From: JAOTZA01 sp965224065
GTDB taxonomy: Bacteria > Acidobacteriota > Thermoanaerobaculia > Multivoradales > JAHEKO01
NCBI GenBank assembly: GCA_965224065.1
Contig: CBDCYF010000005.1
Coordinates: 2,542,001 to 2,606,000, forward strand
DNA length: 64,000 bases
Direction of reading: 5' to 3'
Part shown: positions 9,136-18,083 of the stretch, one piece after another
How the letters are laid out: each line of letters begins with the position of its first letter
How positions within the stretch are numbered: the first letter of the stretch is position 1
Made by a program: the position numbers and the translations under genes
The notes under the pieces: model-generated
What the model was told of the DNA's origin: nothing
Databases searched by the model: none
What the model saw: the letters and a program-made list of their open reading frames with translations, nothing else

Positions 9136-9186
9136 GATGACCGGCGGCGGGGCGGCAGACGCCCGTGGCCGACAAAGGAGAGTTGT

Positions 9187-9459
9187 ATGAGTGAGACGTC
9201 GAGCAACCGCCCGGTAACCGCGCTGGTCCTGGGGATCATCGGCATCTTGTGTTGCGCGCTGTGCGGCCCGATTGCCTGGTTTATCGCCAAACAAGAGCTC
9301 AACGCGATCGCCGCCGGCCACGCGCCGGCTGCGGGCGAGGGGATGGCCAAGGCCGGTTTGATCCTTGGGATCATCGGCACCGTTTTGCTGGTTTTCTCGG
9401 TCTTGTGGATCTTTCTGTTCGGCGGGATGGCTTTCTTTCAGAGCCTGGCGAACCGATAG
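9187..9459 (+). CDS. DUF4190-type small membrane protein
   Basis: Protein of 90 residues, starting at ATG 9187 with an AAAGGAG site about 8 bp upstream. Two transmembrane helices: residues about 10-33 (VTALVLGIIGILCCALCGPIA) and about 58-85 (AGLILGIIGTVLLVFSVLWI), joined by a short basic/alanine loop with FIAKQELNAI. This two-helix pattern with GIIG in both helices is typical of DUF4190 proteins, whose role is unknown. Likely cotranscribed with the flanking membrane-protein genes. Confidence 0.75.
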   Translation: MSETSSNRPVTALVLGIIGILCCALCGPIAWFIAKQELNAIAAGHAPAAGEGMAKAGLILGIIGTVLLVFSVLWIFLFGGMAFFQSLANR

Positions 9460-9502
9460 ACACCGACGCCGGGTCGATCGACAAGACACCCTCGGGGTCG
9501 TC

Positions 9503-9901
9503 GTGAGCCACCGAGCCCTGTGGTGGGGCCTGACCGCGGGCGGGGTCGCGGCGTGGCTTTTGCTCGGCGCTTGGACACCCGCGGCGAGCGACCCCGTGGT
9601 CTGTCTTTTTCGCCGCACGCTCGAGCTTCCCTGTCCGGGCTGCGGTCTCACCCGGGCGTTCTCCCATCTGGCTCGCGGCGACCTTTACGCCGCCGTGAAG
9701 CTCCACCCGGCGGCCCCGTTGCTGCTCGCCGAAGCGTTGGCGGCCTGGGGACTGCTGGGGCTTCTAGCGCAGAGTCGTGCTGCCTCGTGGCGCGGGGTGC
9801 TGGGGCGCTGGTCGGGCCGCTGTCTTCTCGGCACCGCGGTCGCGCTGCTGGCGCTCTGGCTGGGGAGGCTGGCGGTTGGTGACTTGTCGGCGATGGGTTG
9901 A
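9503..9901 (+). CDS. DUF2752 membrane protein
   Basis: About 132 residues from GTG 9503; the open frame extends further upstream but overlaps the previous gene. The family signature PCPGCGLTRAFSHLARGD sits between a first and second hydrophobic segment, with three membrane helices in all. The Cys-Pro-Gly-Cys-Gly motif is nearly invariant in DUF2752 proteins, whose function is unknown. The start is 43 bp after the preceding small membrane protein, consistent with one transcript. Confidence 0.8.
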   Translation: MSHRALWWGLTAGGVAAWLLLGAWTPAASDPVVCLFRRTLELPCPGCGLTRAFSHLARGDLYAAVKLHPAAPLLLAEALAAWGLLGLLAQSRAASWRGVLGRWSGRCLLGTAVALLALWLGRLAVGDLSAMG

Positions 9902-9921
9902 TGGGTGTCGGGAAACCCTGA

Positions 9922-10185
9922 TCAATCTTTGGATGTCAGCGGCACGGACGCGGAGACTGTGTCGCTTACATCGGCCAACAAGATCCTGAGTCGTCGATTC
10001 TCGTCGAGCAGTTGCCGGAGATCCGACGGTTTCGATGACCTGAGAGCTTTGAAGTTCTTCTTCCAGCGATAGTACGTGGCGCGGCTGATACCGATCTGCC
10101 GGCAGATGTCCTTTACCGGCATCCCGATTTCGCCCTGGCGAAGCGCCATTGCGATCTGCTCTTGGCTGAACTTGCTCCTTCGCAC
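9922..10185 (-). pseudogene. IS3-family transposase OrfA remnant
   Basis: The first 70 residues read as an IS3-type OrfA: a basic N-terminus (RRSKFSQEQIAMALRQGE), a helix-turn-helix with VKDICRQIGISRATYYRWKK, then the start of the leucine-zipper segment LLDENRRLRILLAD. After LLAD the sequence diverges and stops at 87 residues, and no OrfB (DDE catalytic part) follows downstream. I see no terminal inverted repeats. It is therefore a dead fragment of an insertion sequence. It begins only 12 bp after the stop of the TPR protein gene on the same strand, so the insertion or deletion may have trimmed the sequence between them. Confidence 0.75.
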
Positions 10186-10197
10186 CGCACGTGCCGC

Positions 10198-11136
10198 TTA
10201 GCGGTGCGGGCGATCTACAGGACCATCGGTTCGGAGATAGTAGGAATCCCAGGTAATGGTCCAAGTCTCGCCGCCATCGGTGGAGCTTTCGGCCGTTTGA
10301 CGGACCTTCCCGGGGGAAACTTCGGTCCAGGTCCACCGAGCCCGTGGGGTCTCGCCCGGGGGGCTTTCGAGCACCATCGAGCCCTGTCGAAAACTGCCTT
10401 TTAGGTCCGGCCAGCCGCTGACGTTGCCGTTGTTGTCACGAAACGTTTGGTTCCACGTCTTGTCGCTGTTGTCGAAATAGTTGATGCTCAGACCCTTGAA
10501 CCCACGCACCGACTCCCAGTTTTCGATCAGAAGACAGCCGTCCAAGGACTCGGAGATGGTGTTTTTCCCGACCACTTGAGCTTGAGGGCTCTGAACTTCC
10601 CACTCTCCTAGCCAGAAATCGAATTGGCGGTATTCGTCGGCGCTGCAGGGCGTCAGCCGACGGACCGCGGTGGTGAATTCGTTGTTCGACCGCAGCGAAT
10701 CGAATGCCTCGTCGCTTTCGAGCCGCCGCACAATGCCTCTGGACGGTCCGACCTCAGCCAACCGAGCCAGGGTCTCGAGAGCGGCCGTCTCGTCAGAGTT
10801 GATCGCGTGCGCCCGTGCGATGCCGAAGAGTGCAGGGCCCTGGCGAAAACCGAGATCGATGGCCTTGCGGTATGCCTTGATGGCGAATACGGGATCGCCT
10901 TCCGAGTTCAACGTCGCCAGACCGAGGCGGAACCACACCGCCGGATCGTCCGAGCTGGCTTGGCTGAGAGCCAGGTAGAGCTTGCTCGCCTGCTCCCAGT
11001 CGGCGCCGGAAAACGCACGATTGGCCCGCTCTTCCAGTGAGGGGCCTTCGTCGGCAAATGCTGGCAGGCCCGCAACCCCGAGTATCAAGGCCGAGCTCAT
11101 GATTGAGCGCGCGATCCAAAGTCTCGCCCTGTGCAT
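10198..11136 (-). CDS. exported TPR protein with C-terminal DUF1579-like domain
   Basis: About 312 residues. ATG 11136 is preferred over ATG 11154 because a GGGGAGGAA site precedes it at good spacing. A signal peptide ends near PAFADEG. Residues about 25-140 form tetratricopeptide-like helices (NRAFSGADWEQASKLYLALS, AVWFRLGLATLNSEG, AIKAYRKAIDLGF). The C-terminal half opens with CSADEYRQFDFWLGEWEV, the hallmark of a lipocalin-like domain found in many proteins of unknown function, and continues as beta strands with ENWESVRGFKGLSINYFD and WTITWDSYYLR. Role unknown. It sits between an AraC regulator gene and an IS remnant, all on the minus strand. Confidence 0.7.
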   Translation of the reverse strand: MHRARLWIARSIMSSALILGVAGLPAFADEGPSLEERANRAFSGADWEQASKLYLALSQASSDDPAVWFRLGLATLNSEGDPVFAIKAYRKAIDLGFRQGPALFGIARAHAINSDETAALETLARLAEVGPSRGIVRRLESDEAFDSLRSNNEFTTAVRRLTPCSADEYRQFDFWLGEWEVQSPQAQVVGKNTISESLDGCLLIENWESVRGFKGLSINYFDNSDKTWNQTFRDNNGNVSGWPDLKGSFRQGSMVLESPPGETPRARWTWTEVSPGKVRQTAESSTDGGETWTITWDSYYLRTDGPVDRPHR

Positions 11137-11207
11137 CTCGCAGTTCCTCCCCATGTAAGTGTAGGGAGAGGAAAAGCCGGCCGCTGTCAGATTTTTGATC
11201 TGTCGTG

Positions 11208-12077
11208 CTAGCTACGACGGGACGGGGGCAACCCGAACGCTCGTCGGAAGGCGAACGTGAAGTGACTGTGGCTGGAATAGCCGAGATCGAGGGCCAGCCC
11301 GGAAAGATCGCCGGCCCGTTCGGGAAGCTCGAGACAGGCGCGTCGCAAACGTAGTTGCTCTCGGTATGTGTGGAGAGTCAAGCCGGTGGTACGCCGAAAC
11401 ACCCGCGAAAGGTGGCATGGCGAGGCGCCGATGTCGGCGGCCATTGTCGAAATCGTCTTGTTTGAGGTGTACTGCAACGCAAGCCACTCGCGCGCTCGTC
11501 CGCTTAGCCGGCGGTCGGCGACGGACGGGTCCCTTTCCCGCAATCGGTCCGTCGAACCGAGACACTCTTGAGCCAATCCAAAAACGGACTCCTCGACCTC
11601 CATGGCGTCGACCTCCGTTTGACGGATGAGCCGACGCACGAGATCCAACTGAGAAAGAAAAGCCGCCCGGGTGCTGCTGCCCACCGAAGCCGGGAACACG
11701 CGATCGCCTGCGGCGCGGAAGCCGGTGGCTTTGCCGACGATCTCCTCGAGAATCCCGGGTGCTACGGCGAACCAGTGGCCACGATCGCCACTGGGACTGA
11801 CCGGTATGCGGCGGTATTGCCGATCGGGGTTGTAGAACGTAATCCGGTTGCGGTCGGCGACAAAGGCAGTCTCTCCACTTTTTTGGATTCTGACGGCGGT
11901 AAGTGGAAAGACAAAAATGTGTTCTTCGGGCGGATCCGATCGGCGAAAATGAACATCCTCGACTCGGGCATCGAATAGCCCGACGGTAACGAGCGGCGAC
12001 TCGAAGACAACCTGCTCTTCCCGGGTGGTACGGGGGCGACCATCGGGCAGGCGGTACGGATTCCGTGCCCGGCTCAT
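11208..12077 (-). CDS. AraC-family transcriptional regulator
   Basis: About 289 residues. The open frame reaches back to 12194, overlapping the divergent yidD gene; ATG 12077 is preferred because it avoids that overlap, although no clear ribosome site precedes it. The N-terminal 170 residues resemble an AraC-type cupin sensor (EEHIFVFPLTAVRIQKSG, ITFYNPDRQYRRIPVSP). The C-terminal 100 residues are the two-helix-turn-helix DNA-binding domain: TISTMAADIGASPCHLSRVF, LHTYREQLRLRRACLEL, LSGLALDLGYSSHSHFTFAF, RRAFG. The ligand and targets are unknown. The TPR/DUF1579-like gene immediately downstream is a candidate target by position only. Confidence 0.87.
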   Translation of the reverse strand: MSRARNPYRLPDGRPRTTREEQVVFESPLVTVGLFDARVEDVHFRRSDPPEEHIFVFPLTAVRIQKSGETAFVADRNRITFYNPDRQYRRIPVSPSGDRGHWFAVAPGILEEIVGKATGFRAAGDRVFPASVGSSTRAAFLSQLDLVRRLIRQTEVDAMEVEESVFGLAQECLGSTDRLRERDPSVADRRLSGRAREWLALQYTSNKTISTMAADIGASPCHLSRVFRRTTGLTLHTYREQLRLRRACLELPERAGDLSGLALDLGYSSHSHFTFAFRRAFGLPPSRRS

Positions 12078-12181
12078 ACAGCTGAACTTGCAAGCAAGAG
12101 TTGCGCCGAGATCGAGGGATTCCCAGTTCTGCCCCAAGCGGCGAACGAGGATAAGCGGTTCCGAATCGAGTATCCTGATCC

Positions 12182-12484
12182 TTGGTGAAGACAAAGCTCA
12201 CGCTCGCCATCCTCGTCGTGCTGCTGGGGCTCGACATGGGTCGCGCTCCGGAAAAGCAGATCTCGGCCAAGCTGCTTCTCGCCGGGATCGACCTCTATCA
12301 GGCTTCGCTCTCGCCGGTGCTTTCGGCGGTCGGGGCTCAGTGCCGGTTTGCGCCGACCTGCAGCCATTACGGTGAAGAAGTGATCCGGCGGCACGGCGCT
12401 CTTTTTGGGACGGCGAAAGCGATCCACCGGATCGGGCGCTGCGGGCCGTGGACACCGCTCGGAACCTACGATCCTCCACCGTAA
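12182..12484 (+). CDS. yidD: membrane protein insertion efficiency factor YidD
   Basis: Small protein of 100 residues that assists YidC/Sec-dependent membrane insertion. The core AGIDLYQASLSPVLSAVGAQCRFAPTCSHYGEEVIRRHG contains the family-defining Cys-Arg-Phe-x-Pro-Thr-Cys-Ser, followed by GRCGPWTPLGTYDPPP. A hydrophobic N-terminal segment anchors it to the membrane. Starts at TTG 12182 or GTG 12185 are both possible. It is not next to rnpA or yidC here, unlike the usual arrangement. Confidence 0.9.
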   Translation: MVKTKLTLAILVVLLGLDMGRAPEKQISAKLLLAGIDLYQASLSPVLSAVGAQCRFAPTCSHYGEEVIRRHGALFGTAKAIHRIGRCGPWTPLGTYDPPP

Positions 12485-12539
12485 TTCGGGGGCTGTCCCC
12501 GAATTAGGGTGCGGGTGCTACCATCGCGCACCCGGCGAG

Positions 12540-12887
12540 ATGCAGAAACCCCGTCCCACCGAAGTCCGCCGGCAGTCCGACGGGGCCAACCTGCGGCTGG
12601 TCTGGAGCGACGGCCACACGGCCGAGTACGCCTACGACTATCTGCGCGGATATTGCCCGTGTGCCGCGTGTCAGGGGCATGGACCCGAAGCGATCCGGTT
12701 TCACAAACCCGAGGTTTCGGTCGAGCCGATCGAGATCCAGCCGGTGGGAAACTACGGGATCTCGATTCACTGGACCGACCGTCATGCGACGGGGATCTAC
12801 CGGTTCGATTTTCTACGCGACATCTGCCCGTGCGACAAATGCCGTGCGCGGCGAGAGCCGTCTGGAGAGGAGAAAGGGGAGAGTTGA
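12540..12887 (+). CDS. DUF971 domain protein
   Basis: About 115 residues from ATG 12540. The fold is the DUF971 type also found at the N-terminus of gamma-butyrobetaine hydroxylases: VRRQSDGANLRLVWSDGHTAEY, LRGYCPCAACQGHG, GNYGISIHWTDRHATGIY, and a second cysteine pair in DICPCDKCRARR. The two Cys-Pro-Cys-x-x-Cys clusters suggest metal or iron-sulfur binding, which fits the proposed iron-sulfur links of stand-alone DUF971 proteins. The stop overlaps the cyclophilin start (TGATG), so both are probably translated together. Confidence 0.82.
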   Translation: MQKPRPTEVRRQSDGANLRLVWSDGHTAEYAYDYLRGYCPCAACQGHGPEAIRFHKPEVSVEPIEIQPVGNYGISIHWTDRHATGIYRFDFLRDICPCDKCRARREPSGEEKGES

Positions 12888-13543
12888 TGAAATGGAGAAT
12901 GTTGTTGGCCGCCGGGGCGGTCTTGCTCGGTGTTTCGTGTGCTTCGACCGAGAGTGAGAAGGCCACCGGCGAGCCCGAGTCGGCGCCAGAGGCCGGGCAG
13001 CAGGAAGAGGCCGCGCCGGAGCCGGCATCGACTCCGGCGCCGGCCGAGGACTCGACGCCGTTGGTGGCGATCGACACCAGCCACGGGACGATTGCGGTTG
13101 AGCTGGATCCGGCCCGTGCCCCGGAGTCGGTCGCGAGCTTTCTCGACAATGTCGAAACGGGGTTTTACGAAGGCACGATCTTCCATCGGGTGATCCAGGG
13201 GTTCATGATCCAGGGCGGCGGCATGACCCCCGACATGCGGCTCAAGCCGACCGGCAAACAGCTCGTCAACGAGGCCGACAACGGTTTGAAGAACTTGCGT
13301 GGCACGATCGCGATGGCGCGCAAGTCGTCGCCTCACAGCGCGTCGGTGCAGTTCTACATCAACCACGCGGACAACGACTTTCTCGACCACACCGCCAAGA
13401 CGAACGAGGGCTGGGGCTACGCGGTCTTTGGGCGGGTGGTCGAGGGAATGGATGTGGTCGATTCGATCGCCACGACCCCGACGGCTCGGGGCGACGTGCC
13501 GGTGGAGCAGGTGACCATCGAGCGGGCGCGCCGGTTGCAGTGA
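12887..13543 (+). CDS. lipoprotein peptidyl-prolyl cis-trans isomerase, cyclophilin type
   Basis: Protein of 218 residues starting at ATG 12887. A lipobox LGVSC places the lipidated Cys at residue 18; a Glu/Pro/Ala-rich linker of about 40 residues follows, then a cyclophilin domain of about 150 residues. Visible motifs: DTSHGTIAVELDPARAP, FHRVIQGFMIQGGGM (catalytic Arg in FHRV), GTIAMARKSSPHSASVQFYI (QFYI in place of the usual QFFI), and WGYAVFGRVVEGMDVVD. Likely anchored in a membrane facing the periplasm, where it would help fold exported proteins. Confidence 0.92.
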   Translation: MKWRMLLAAGAVLLGVSCASTESEKATGEPESAPEAGQQEEAAPEPASTPAPAEDSTPLVAIDTSHGTIAVELDPARAPESVASFLDNVETGFYEGTIFHRVIQGFMIQGGGMTPDMRLKPTGKQLVNEADNGLKNLRGTIAMARKSSPHSASVQFYINHADNDFLDHTAKTNEGWGYAVFGRVVEGMDVVDSIATTPTARGDVPVEQVTIERARRLQ

Positions 13544-13589
13544 GACCGGCCGGCGTCGCCGCCTGCCAAAGCCACTTGCTGTCCGAGGC

Positions 13590-14219
13590 TTACTTTCGCG
13601 TCTTGGTGCGGATGTAGTCCAGGCAGGCCCACAGGACTTCGAGCTGCTCGCGCCCGTGCGGCAGGGTCATCCCCCGCCACACATCGCGCACGGCCGACAG
13701 CAGCTCGTGAAAGTCGATATCGAGCTTTTTCTGAATGACGCGCCGCATGGCGGCGAAGATGTCGGACGCGTTCCAGCGTGAGGGTCGCTTGCCGCGCAAC
13801 TCCTCCCACGCCGTCTGGAGCGCCGAGAGTCTACGGGCCGCCACCTCGGGGTCCTCGTAGAACGCCTTGAGCCGGCGAACCGAAGCGAGTTCGTCAAAGC
13901 TCAGGCCGTCCGGGACGCGGTGGGCGCTGATCACCTGCCAGTGTTGCGGCAAGAGCTCCTGCTTTTTGATCTGCGCGAACAGGCCGTCGAACTTGGGCAG
14001 CACTAGTTGATCGAAAAGCGCCGCCAGCACCGGATAGTCCTCGCCCTCGACCCAGCGCGCGATTCCTTCCTCGTCCGGCAACGGGCGTGGCGGGGGTTTG
14101 GGTTTTGGGGCCGGCTTGGCCGCGGCGGGTTTCTCGGCCGCGGGCTTGGACTCGGCAGCCTTTTCGGCGGCTGCGGGACTCTCGTCGGCGGCCGGTGCCG
14201 GGTTCTCGGCGTCGCTCAT
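13590..14219 (-). CDS. hypothetical protein with Ala/Pro-rich N-terminus
   Basis: Protein of 209 residues that I do not recognise. The first 50 residues are low-complexity Ala, Pro, Lys and Glu, resembling histone-H1-like or linker sequence, with no signal peptide. The remaining 160 residues are mostly helical and well-formed, with conserved-looking aromatic and charged positions (GEDYPVLAALFDQLVLPKFD, RVPDGLSFDELASVRRLKAF, LDIDFHELLSAVRDVWRGM). It is convergent with the cyclophilin gene and divergent from the aldo/keto reductase. Codon use is like its neighbours, so it is probably a real gene. Confidence 0.6.
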   Translation of the reverse strand: MSDAENPAPAADESPAAAEKAAESKPAAEKPAAAKPAPKPKPPPRPLPDEEGIARWVEGEDYPVLAALFDQLVLPKFDGLFAQIKKQELLPQHWQVISAHRVPDGLSFDELASVRRLKAFYEDPEVAARRLSALQTAWEELRGKRPSRWNASDIFAAMRRVIQKKLDIDFHELLSAVRDVWRGMTLPHGREQLEVLWACLDYIRTKTRK

Positions 14220-14447
14220 CGAGCGCCGACTCTATCGGAGAAACCGGCAGATCGGCCAGAGGCTCCCAGGGCACGGCGCTTGCTACTCGGACTGCGGTTA
14301 TCTAGAGGCAAGCGCCTCGGTTTCCCTCGCGCCGGATCGACCTCGGACTTCGTTTACGTTGCCATGCGCTCGGTCAAACGTCCCTGTGGAGCCGCTGGCC
14401 GATCCGCCGGCCGATCTGCGAGCAGGATGCGCCGCTAGAATGTTCGA

Positions 14448-15560
14448 GTGATCTCGGGGCGCGCCACGGCGGAGGGAACGGCTCGGTATCGAGAACGATT
14501 TGCGGGCTCGGTCGCCGCCGGGCATTTTCGCCGCTTGGGCGACCTGTGGCTCTCGTCGATCGGGCTCGGAACCTATCTGGGCGAGGCGGACGAGAAGACC
14601 GACCGGGGCTACGAGGAGTCGGCCCTGGCGGCGCTCGCTGCCGGCTGCAACGTCTTCGACACTGCCATCAACTACCGCAACCAGAGAAGCGAGCGGGCGG
14701 TGGGTCGCGCGCTGGCGCGGGCGTTCGAGCAAGGGGTGGCGGCGCGCGATGAGGTCTTTGTGTCCACCAAGGCCGGCTTTTTGCCGTTCGACTCCGTGCC
14801 CCCGGCCGATCCTGGGGAGTATTGGCGCAAGACCTATGTCGAGACCGGCCTGCTCGACCCGGAGGACCTCGTGGCGCGATGCCACGCCGTTCGTCCCGAG
14901 TTTCTGTCCGACCAGATCGATCGCAGTCGAGCCAACCTGGGGCTTGAGACGATCGATTTGTTTTATCTGCACAACCCGGAGACCCAGATCGAAAAGCTCG
15001 GGTCCGCCGGCTGGGAGCGCGTCGAGAATGCCCTGGCGTGGCTGGCACGCCCGAGCGACCGCCTGGCCGCGTTCGGACTCGCGACCTGGGACGGGTTGCG
15101 CACGCCGCCGGGCGAGCCTGCCCATCTGTCGCTCGACCGCGCGATGCGGGCGGCCGGCCGCGTTGACTCGGAACCGGAGGGCGCGCCGCTCCTGGTGGCG
15201 GTCCAGCTACCCCTCAACCTCGCGATGCCCGAGGCGATCGCCGCGCCCACCCAGGAGCTGGGTGAGGTCACCGTGCCGGTGGTGGTGGCCGCCGCCGGGG
15301 CCGGGATCGGTGTCTTTGCCTCGGCTTCGGTCCTTCAGGGCCGGCTGGCGAAGTCGCTGCCACCCGAGATCGACGTGGCGTTTCCCGGGTTCGACACCGA
15401 CGCCCAGCGGGCTCTTCAGTTTGCCCGCTCCGCTCCCGGGGTGACGACCGCGCTGGTGGGCATGAGCCGCGTCGAGCACGTGGCGGAGAACCTCGAGCTC
15501 GCAGCCTTCGAGCCGGCCGGTGCCGACGCCTTCGAGCGTCTCTTTACCGGCAGGGTCTAG
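14448..15560 (+). CDS. aldo/keto reductase family protein
   Basis: Protein of 370 residues from GTG 14448. TIM-barrel oxidoreductase using NADPH. Motifs: LWLSSIGLGTYLGEAD, NVFDTAINYRNQRSERAVGR (active-site Asp and Tyr), DEVFVSTKAGFLPFD (active-site Lys), DLFYLHNPETQIEKLG (His), and a C-terminal FARSAPGVTTALVGMSRVEH for cofactor phosphate binding. An insertion of about 60 residues after the active-site Lys region makes it longer than typical members. The N-terminal 25 residues precede the barrel. Substrate unknown. Confidence 0.88.
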   Translation: MISGRATAEGTARYRERFAGSVAAGHFRRLGDLWLSSIGLGTYLGEADEKTDRGYEESALAALAAGCNVFDTAINYRNQRSERAVGRALARAFEQGVAARDEVFVSTKAGFLPFDSVPPADPGEYWRKTYVETGLLDPEDLVARCHAVRPEFLSDQIDRSRANLGLETIDLFYLHNPETQIEKLGSAGWERVENALAWLARPSDRLAAFGLATWDGLRTPPGEPAHLSLDRAMRAAGRVDSEPEGAPLLVAVQLPLNLAMPEAIAAPTQELGEVTVPVVVAAAGAGIGVFASASVLQGRLAKSLPPEIDVAFPGFDTDAQRALQFARSAPGVTTALVGMSRVEHVAENLELAAFEPAGADAFERLFTGRV

Positions 15561-15577
15561 AAGGTCAGGTTGGGATT

Positions 15578-15662
15578 TGGTGCCGAAGGCCGGACTCGAA
15601 CCGGCACGGGTCGCCCCACACGGCCCTCAACCGTGCGCGTCTACCAATTCCGCCACTTCGGC
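15578..15662 (-). tRNA. tRNA-Leu (GAG)
   Basis: 85 nt including an encoded CCA. The acceptor stem pairs GCCGAAG with CTTCGGC; the D-arm contains GGCGGAATTGGTAGACGC; the anticodon loop TTGAGGG sits between CACGG and CCGTG, giving anticodon GAG for CUC/CUU leucine codons; a long class-II variable arm follows; the T-loop is GGTTCGAGTCC. It lies 27 bp downstream of secG, the same secG-tRNA-Leu(GAG) adjacency seen in E. coli (leuU). Confidence 0.95.
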
Positions 15663-15689
15663 GCGATCAAAGAGTCTACCAAGCAGACC

Positions 15690-16100
15690 CTAGCCGTCTC
15701 CTCCGTCCGATTCCTCGGCCGGCGCCTCAGCGCCCGCGGCGGGAGACTCGACGGCGGTGGACTCGTCGGCCGCCGGCAACCCGTCCTCGGCGGCCGGTGC
15801 GGCCTCCTCGACGACCTCTTCGACTGCCGGAGCGGTCTGCTCGACCGCGTCGGTCATCACCGAGCCCTGGCTCGAGCCGACTCGCAAGAAGCCGATGCCG
15901 ATGGTCGTCAGGATAAACCCGATAAACCCGGCCACGGTCATGCGGTGGAGCAGATTGGTGGCGCTGCGGGCGCCAAAGGCGGTCTGGGTTCCGCCGCCAC
16001 CAAACACCGAAAGATCGGCGCCGCTGCCCTGCTGGAGCAAGACGACCAGGCAGAGAAAGAGACAGATCAGGACGTGAAGGGTGTAAAGCACATAGATCAT
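15690..16100 (-). CDS. secG: protein translocase subunit SecG
   Basis: Protein of 136 residues. Two transmembrane helices (residues about 1-22 and 50-72) flank the family signature LLQQGSGADLSVFGGGGTQTAFGARSATN. The core of about 78 residues is typical SecG; the final 60 residues are a Glu/Ala-rich acidic tail, a frequent extension in this lineage. It assists SecYE in protein export. Located 24 bp after tpiA on the same strand, in the widespread gap-pgk-tpiA-secG order. Confidence 0.93.
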   Translation of the reverse strand: MIYVLYTLHVLICLFLCLVVLLQQGSGADLSVFGGGGTQTAFGARSATNLLHRMTVAGFIGFILTTIGIGFLRVGSSQGSVMTDAVEQTAPAVEEVVEEAAPAAEDGLPAADESTAVESPAAGAEAPAEESDGGDG

Positions 16101-16124
16101 GGGGATCTCCTGGAGGGCGGCGGA

Positions 16125-16873
<749 letters not shown>

Positions 16874-16877
<4 letters not shown>

Positions 16878-18076
16878 CCATCTACCTCCAAAACGGCCAC
16901 CCCGGGAAGGGTCTTTCCGGCCAGCAAGTCGAGCGAGGCGCCTCCTCCGGTTGACACGTGGTCGATCCGGTCGATCACCCCGGCCTGACGCACGGCTGCC
17001 ACGGTCTCGCCGCCTCCGACCACCGTGAACCCGGGCGACTCGGCGAGCGCCTGCGCCGCGGCGAGGGACCCCCGATCAAAAGGTGGCTTCTCGAAGACCC
17101 CCAATGGGCCGTTCCAGAAAATCGTCGCGCCGTTCGCGACCGCTCGCGCCAGCTCGTCTCGGCCCCGGTCGCCGATGTCGACCGCCCGGGTTCCGGGGGG
17201 GATTTCGCCGGCCGGTACGGTCAAAACCTGCTCGGGGTGGTCGAGGTCGTCGGTGACGACGAGATCGGGTGGGAGCAAGACCTGTGTGTCGAGAGACTCG
17301 GCGCGGGCCAGAAGCTCGCGCGCCAGCTCCAGCCGGTCGGGCTCGACGAGCGATTTGGCCAGATCGAGTCCCTGGGCGGCCAGACAGGTGTTGGCCATGC
17401 CGCCACCCAGAATCAGGGTGTCGAGCCGGGGCAAGAGGTTCTCGATCGTGTCCAGCTTGCCGGCGATCTTGGCGCCGCCGGCGATCGCGACAAACGGCCG
17501 CTGGGGAGACTCGAGGAGTCCACCCAGGATTTCGACCTCGCGTACCAGCAGCCGGCCCGCCGCCTTGCGTGTGAGTTGCTCGGGCACCCCGGTCACCGAA
17601 GCGTGCGCGCGGTGGGACGTCCCGAAGGCGTCGTCGACATAGGCTTCCGCGAGGGCGGCTAGACCCGCGGCGAATTCCGGATCGTTCTGTTTCTCGCCGG
17701 CGTGGAAACGCAGATTCTCGAGCAGACAGACCTCGCCGGGCTCGAGCGCGGCGACCGCCTGCTCAGCCACTGGGCCGATCGCGTCACGTGAGAAACGGAC
17801 CGCGCGTCCGAGCAAGTCGCTCAGGCGCGCGGCCACCGGCTCGAGGCTCAGGGCCGGGTCGGGCTCGCCCTTGGGTCGGCCGAGGTGCGAGGCCAGCACG
17901 ACACGGGCCCCTGCCCGCGTAAGCTCTTCGATCGTCGGCAAGGCGGCGCGCAGCCGGGTGTCGTCGGTGACCCGCGCGTCCTCGAGAGGCACGTTGAAAT
18001 CGACGCGGACAAAGACCGGACAACCGGCGAGGGTGTCGAGCCCCAGGTCCTCGAGAGTTCGGATGCGTGACGCCAC
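16874..18076 (-). CDS. pgk: phosphoglycerate kinase
   Basis: About 400 residues. GTG 18076 is chosen because a GGAAGGA ribosome site lies 9-10 bp upstream and the start gives VASRIRTLEDLG, a normal PGK N-terminus; the open frame extends back over the gap stop to 18166. Motifs: VFVRVDFNVPLED (the PGK signature), DTRLRAALPTIEEL, LASHLGRPKGEPDP, VCLLENLRFHAGEK, FVAIAGGAKIAGKLD, LILGGGMANTCLAAQG, IFWNGPLGVFEKPPFDRG and TVVGGGETVAAVRQAG with STGGGASLDLLAGKTLPG near the end. It lies 7 bp after gap and overlaps tpiA by 4 bp. Confidence 0.97.
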
Positions 18077-18083
18077 CGGGTCG

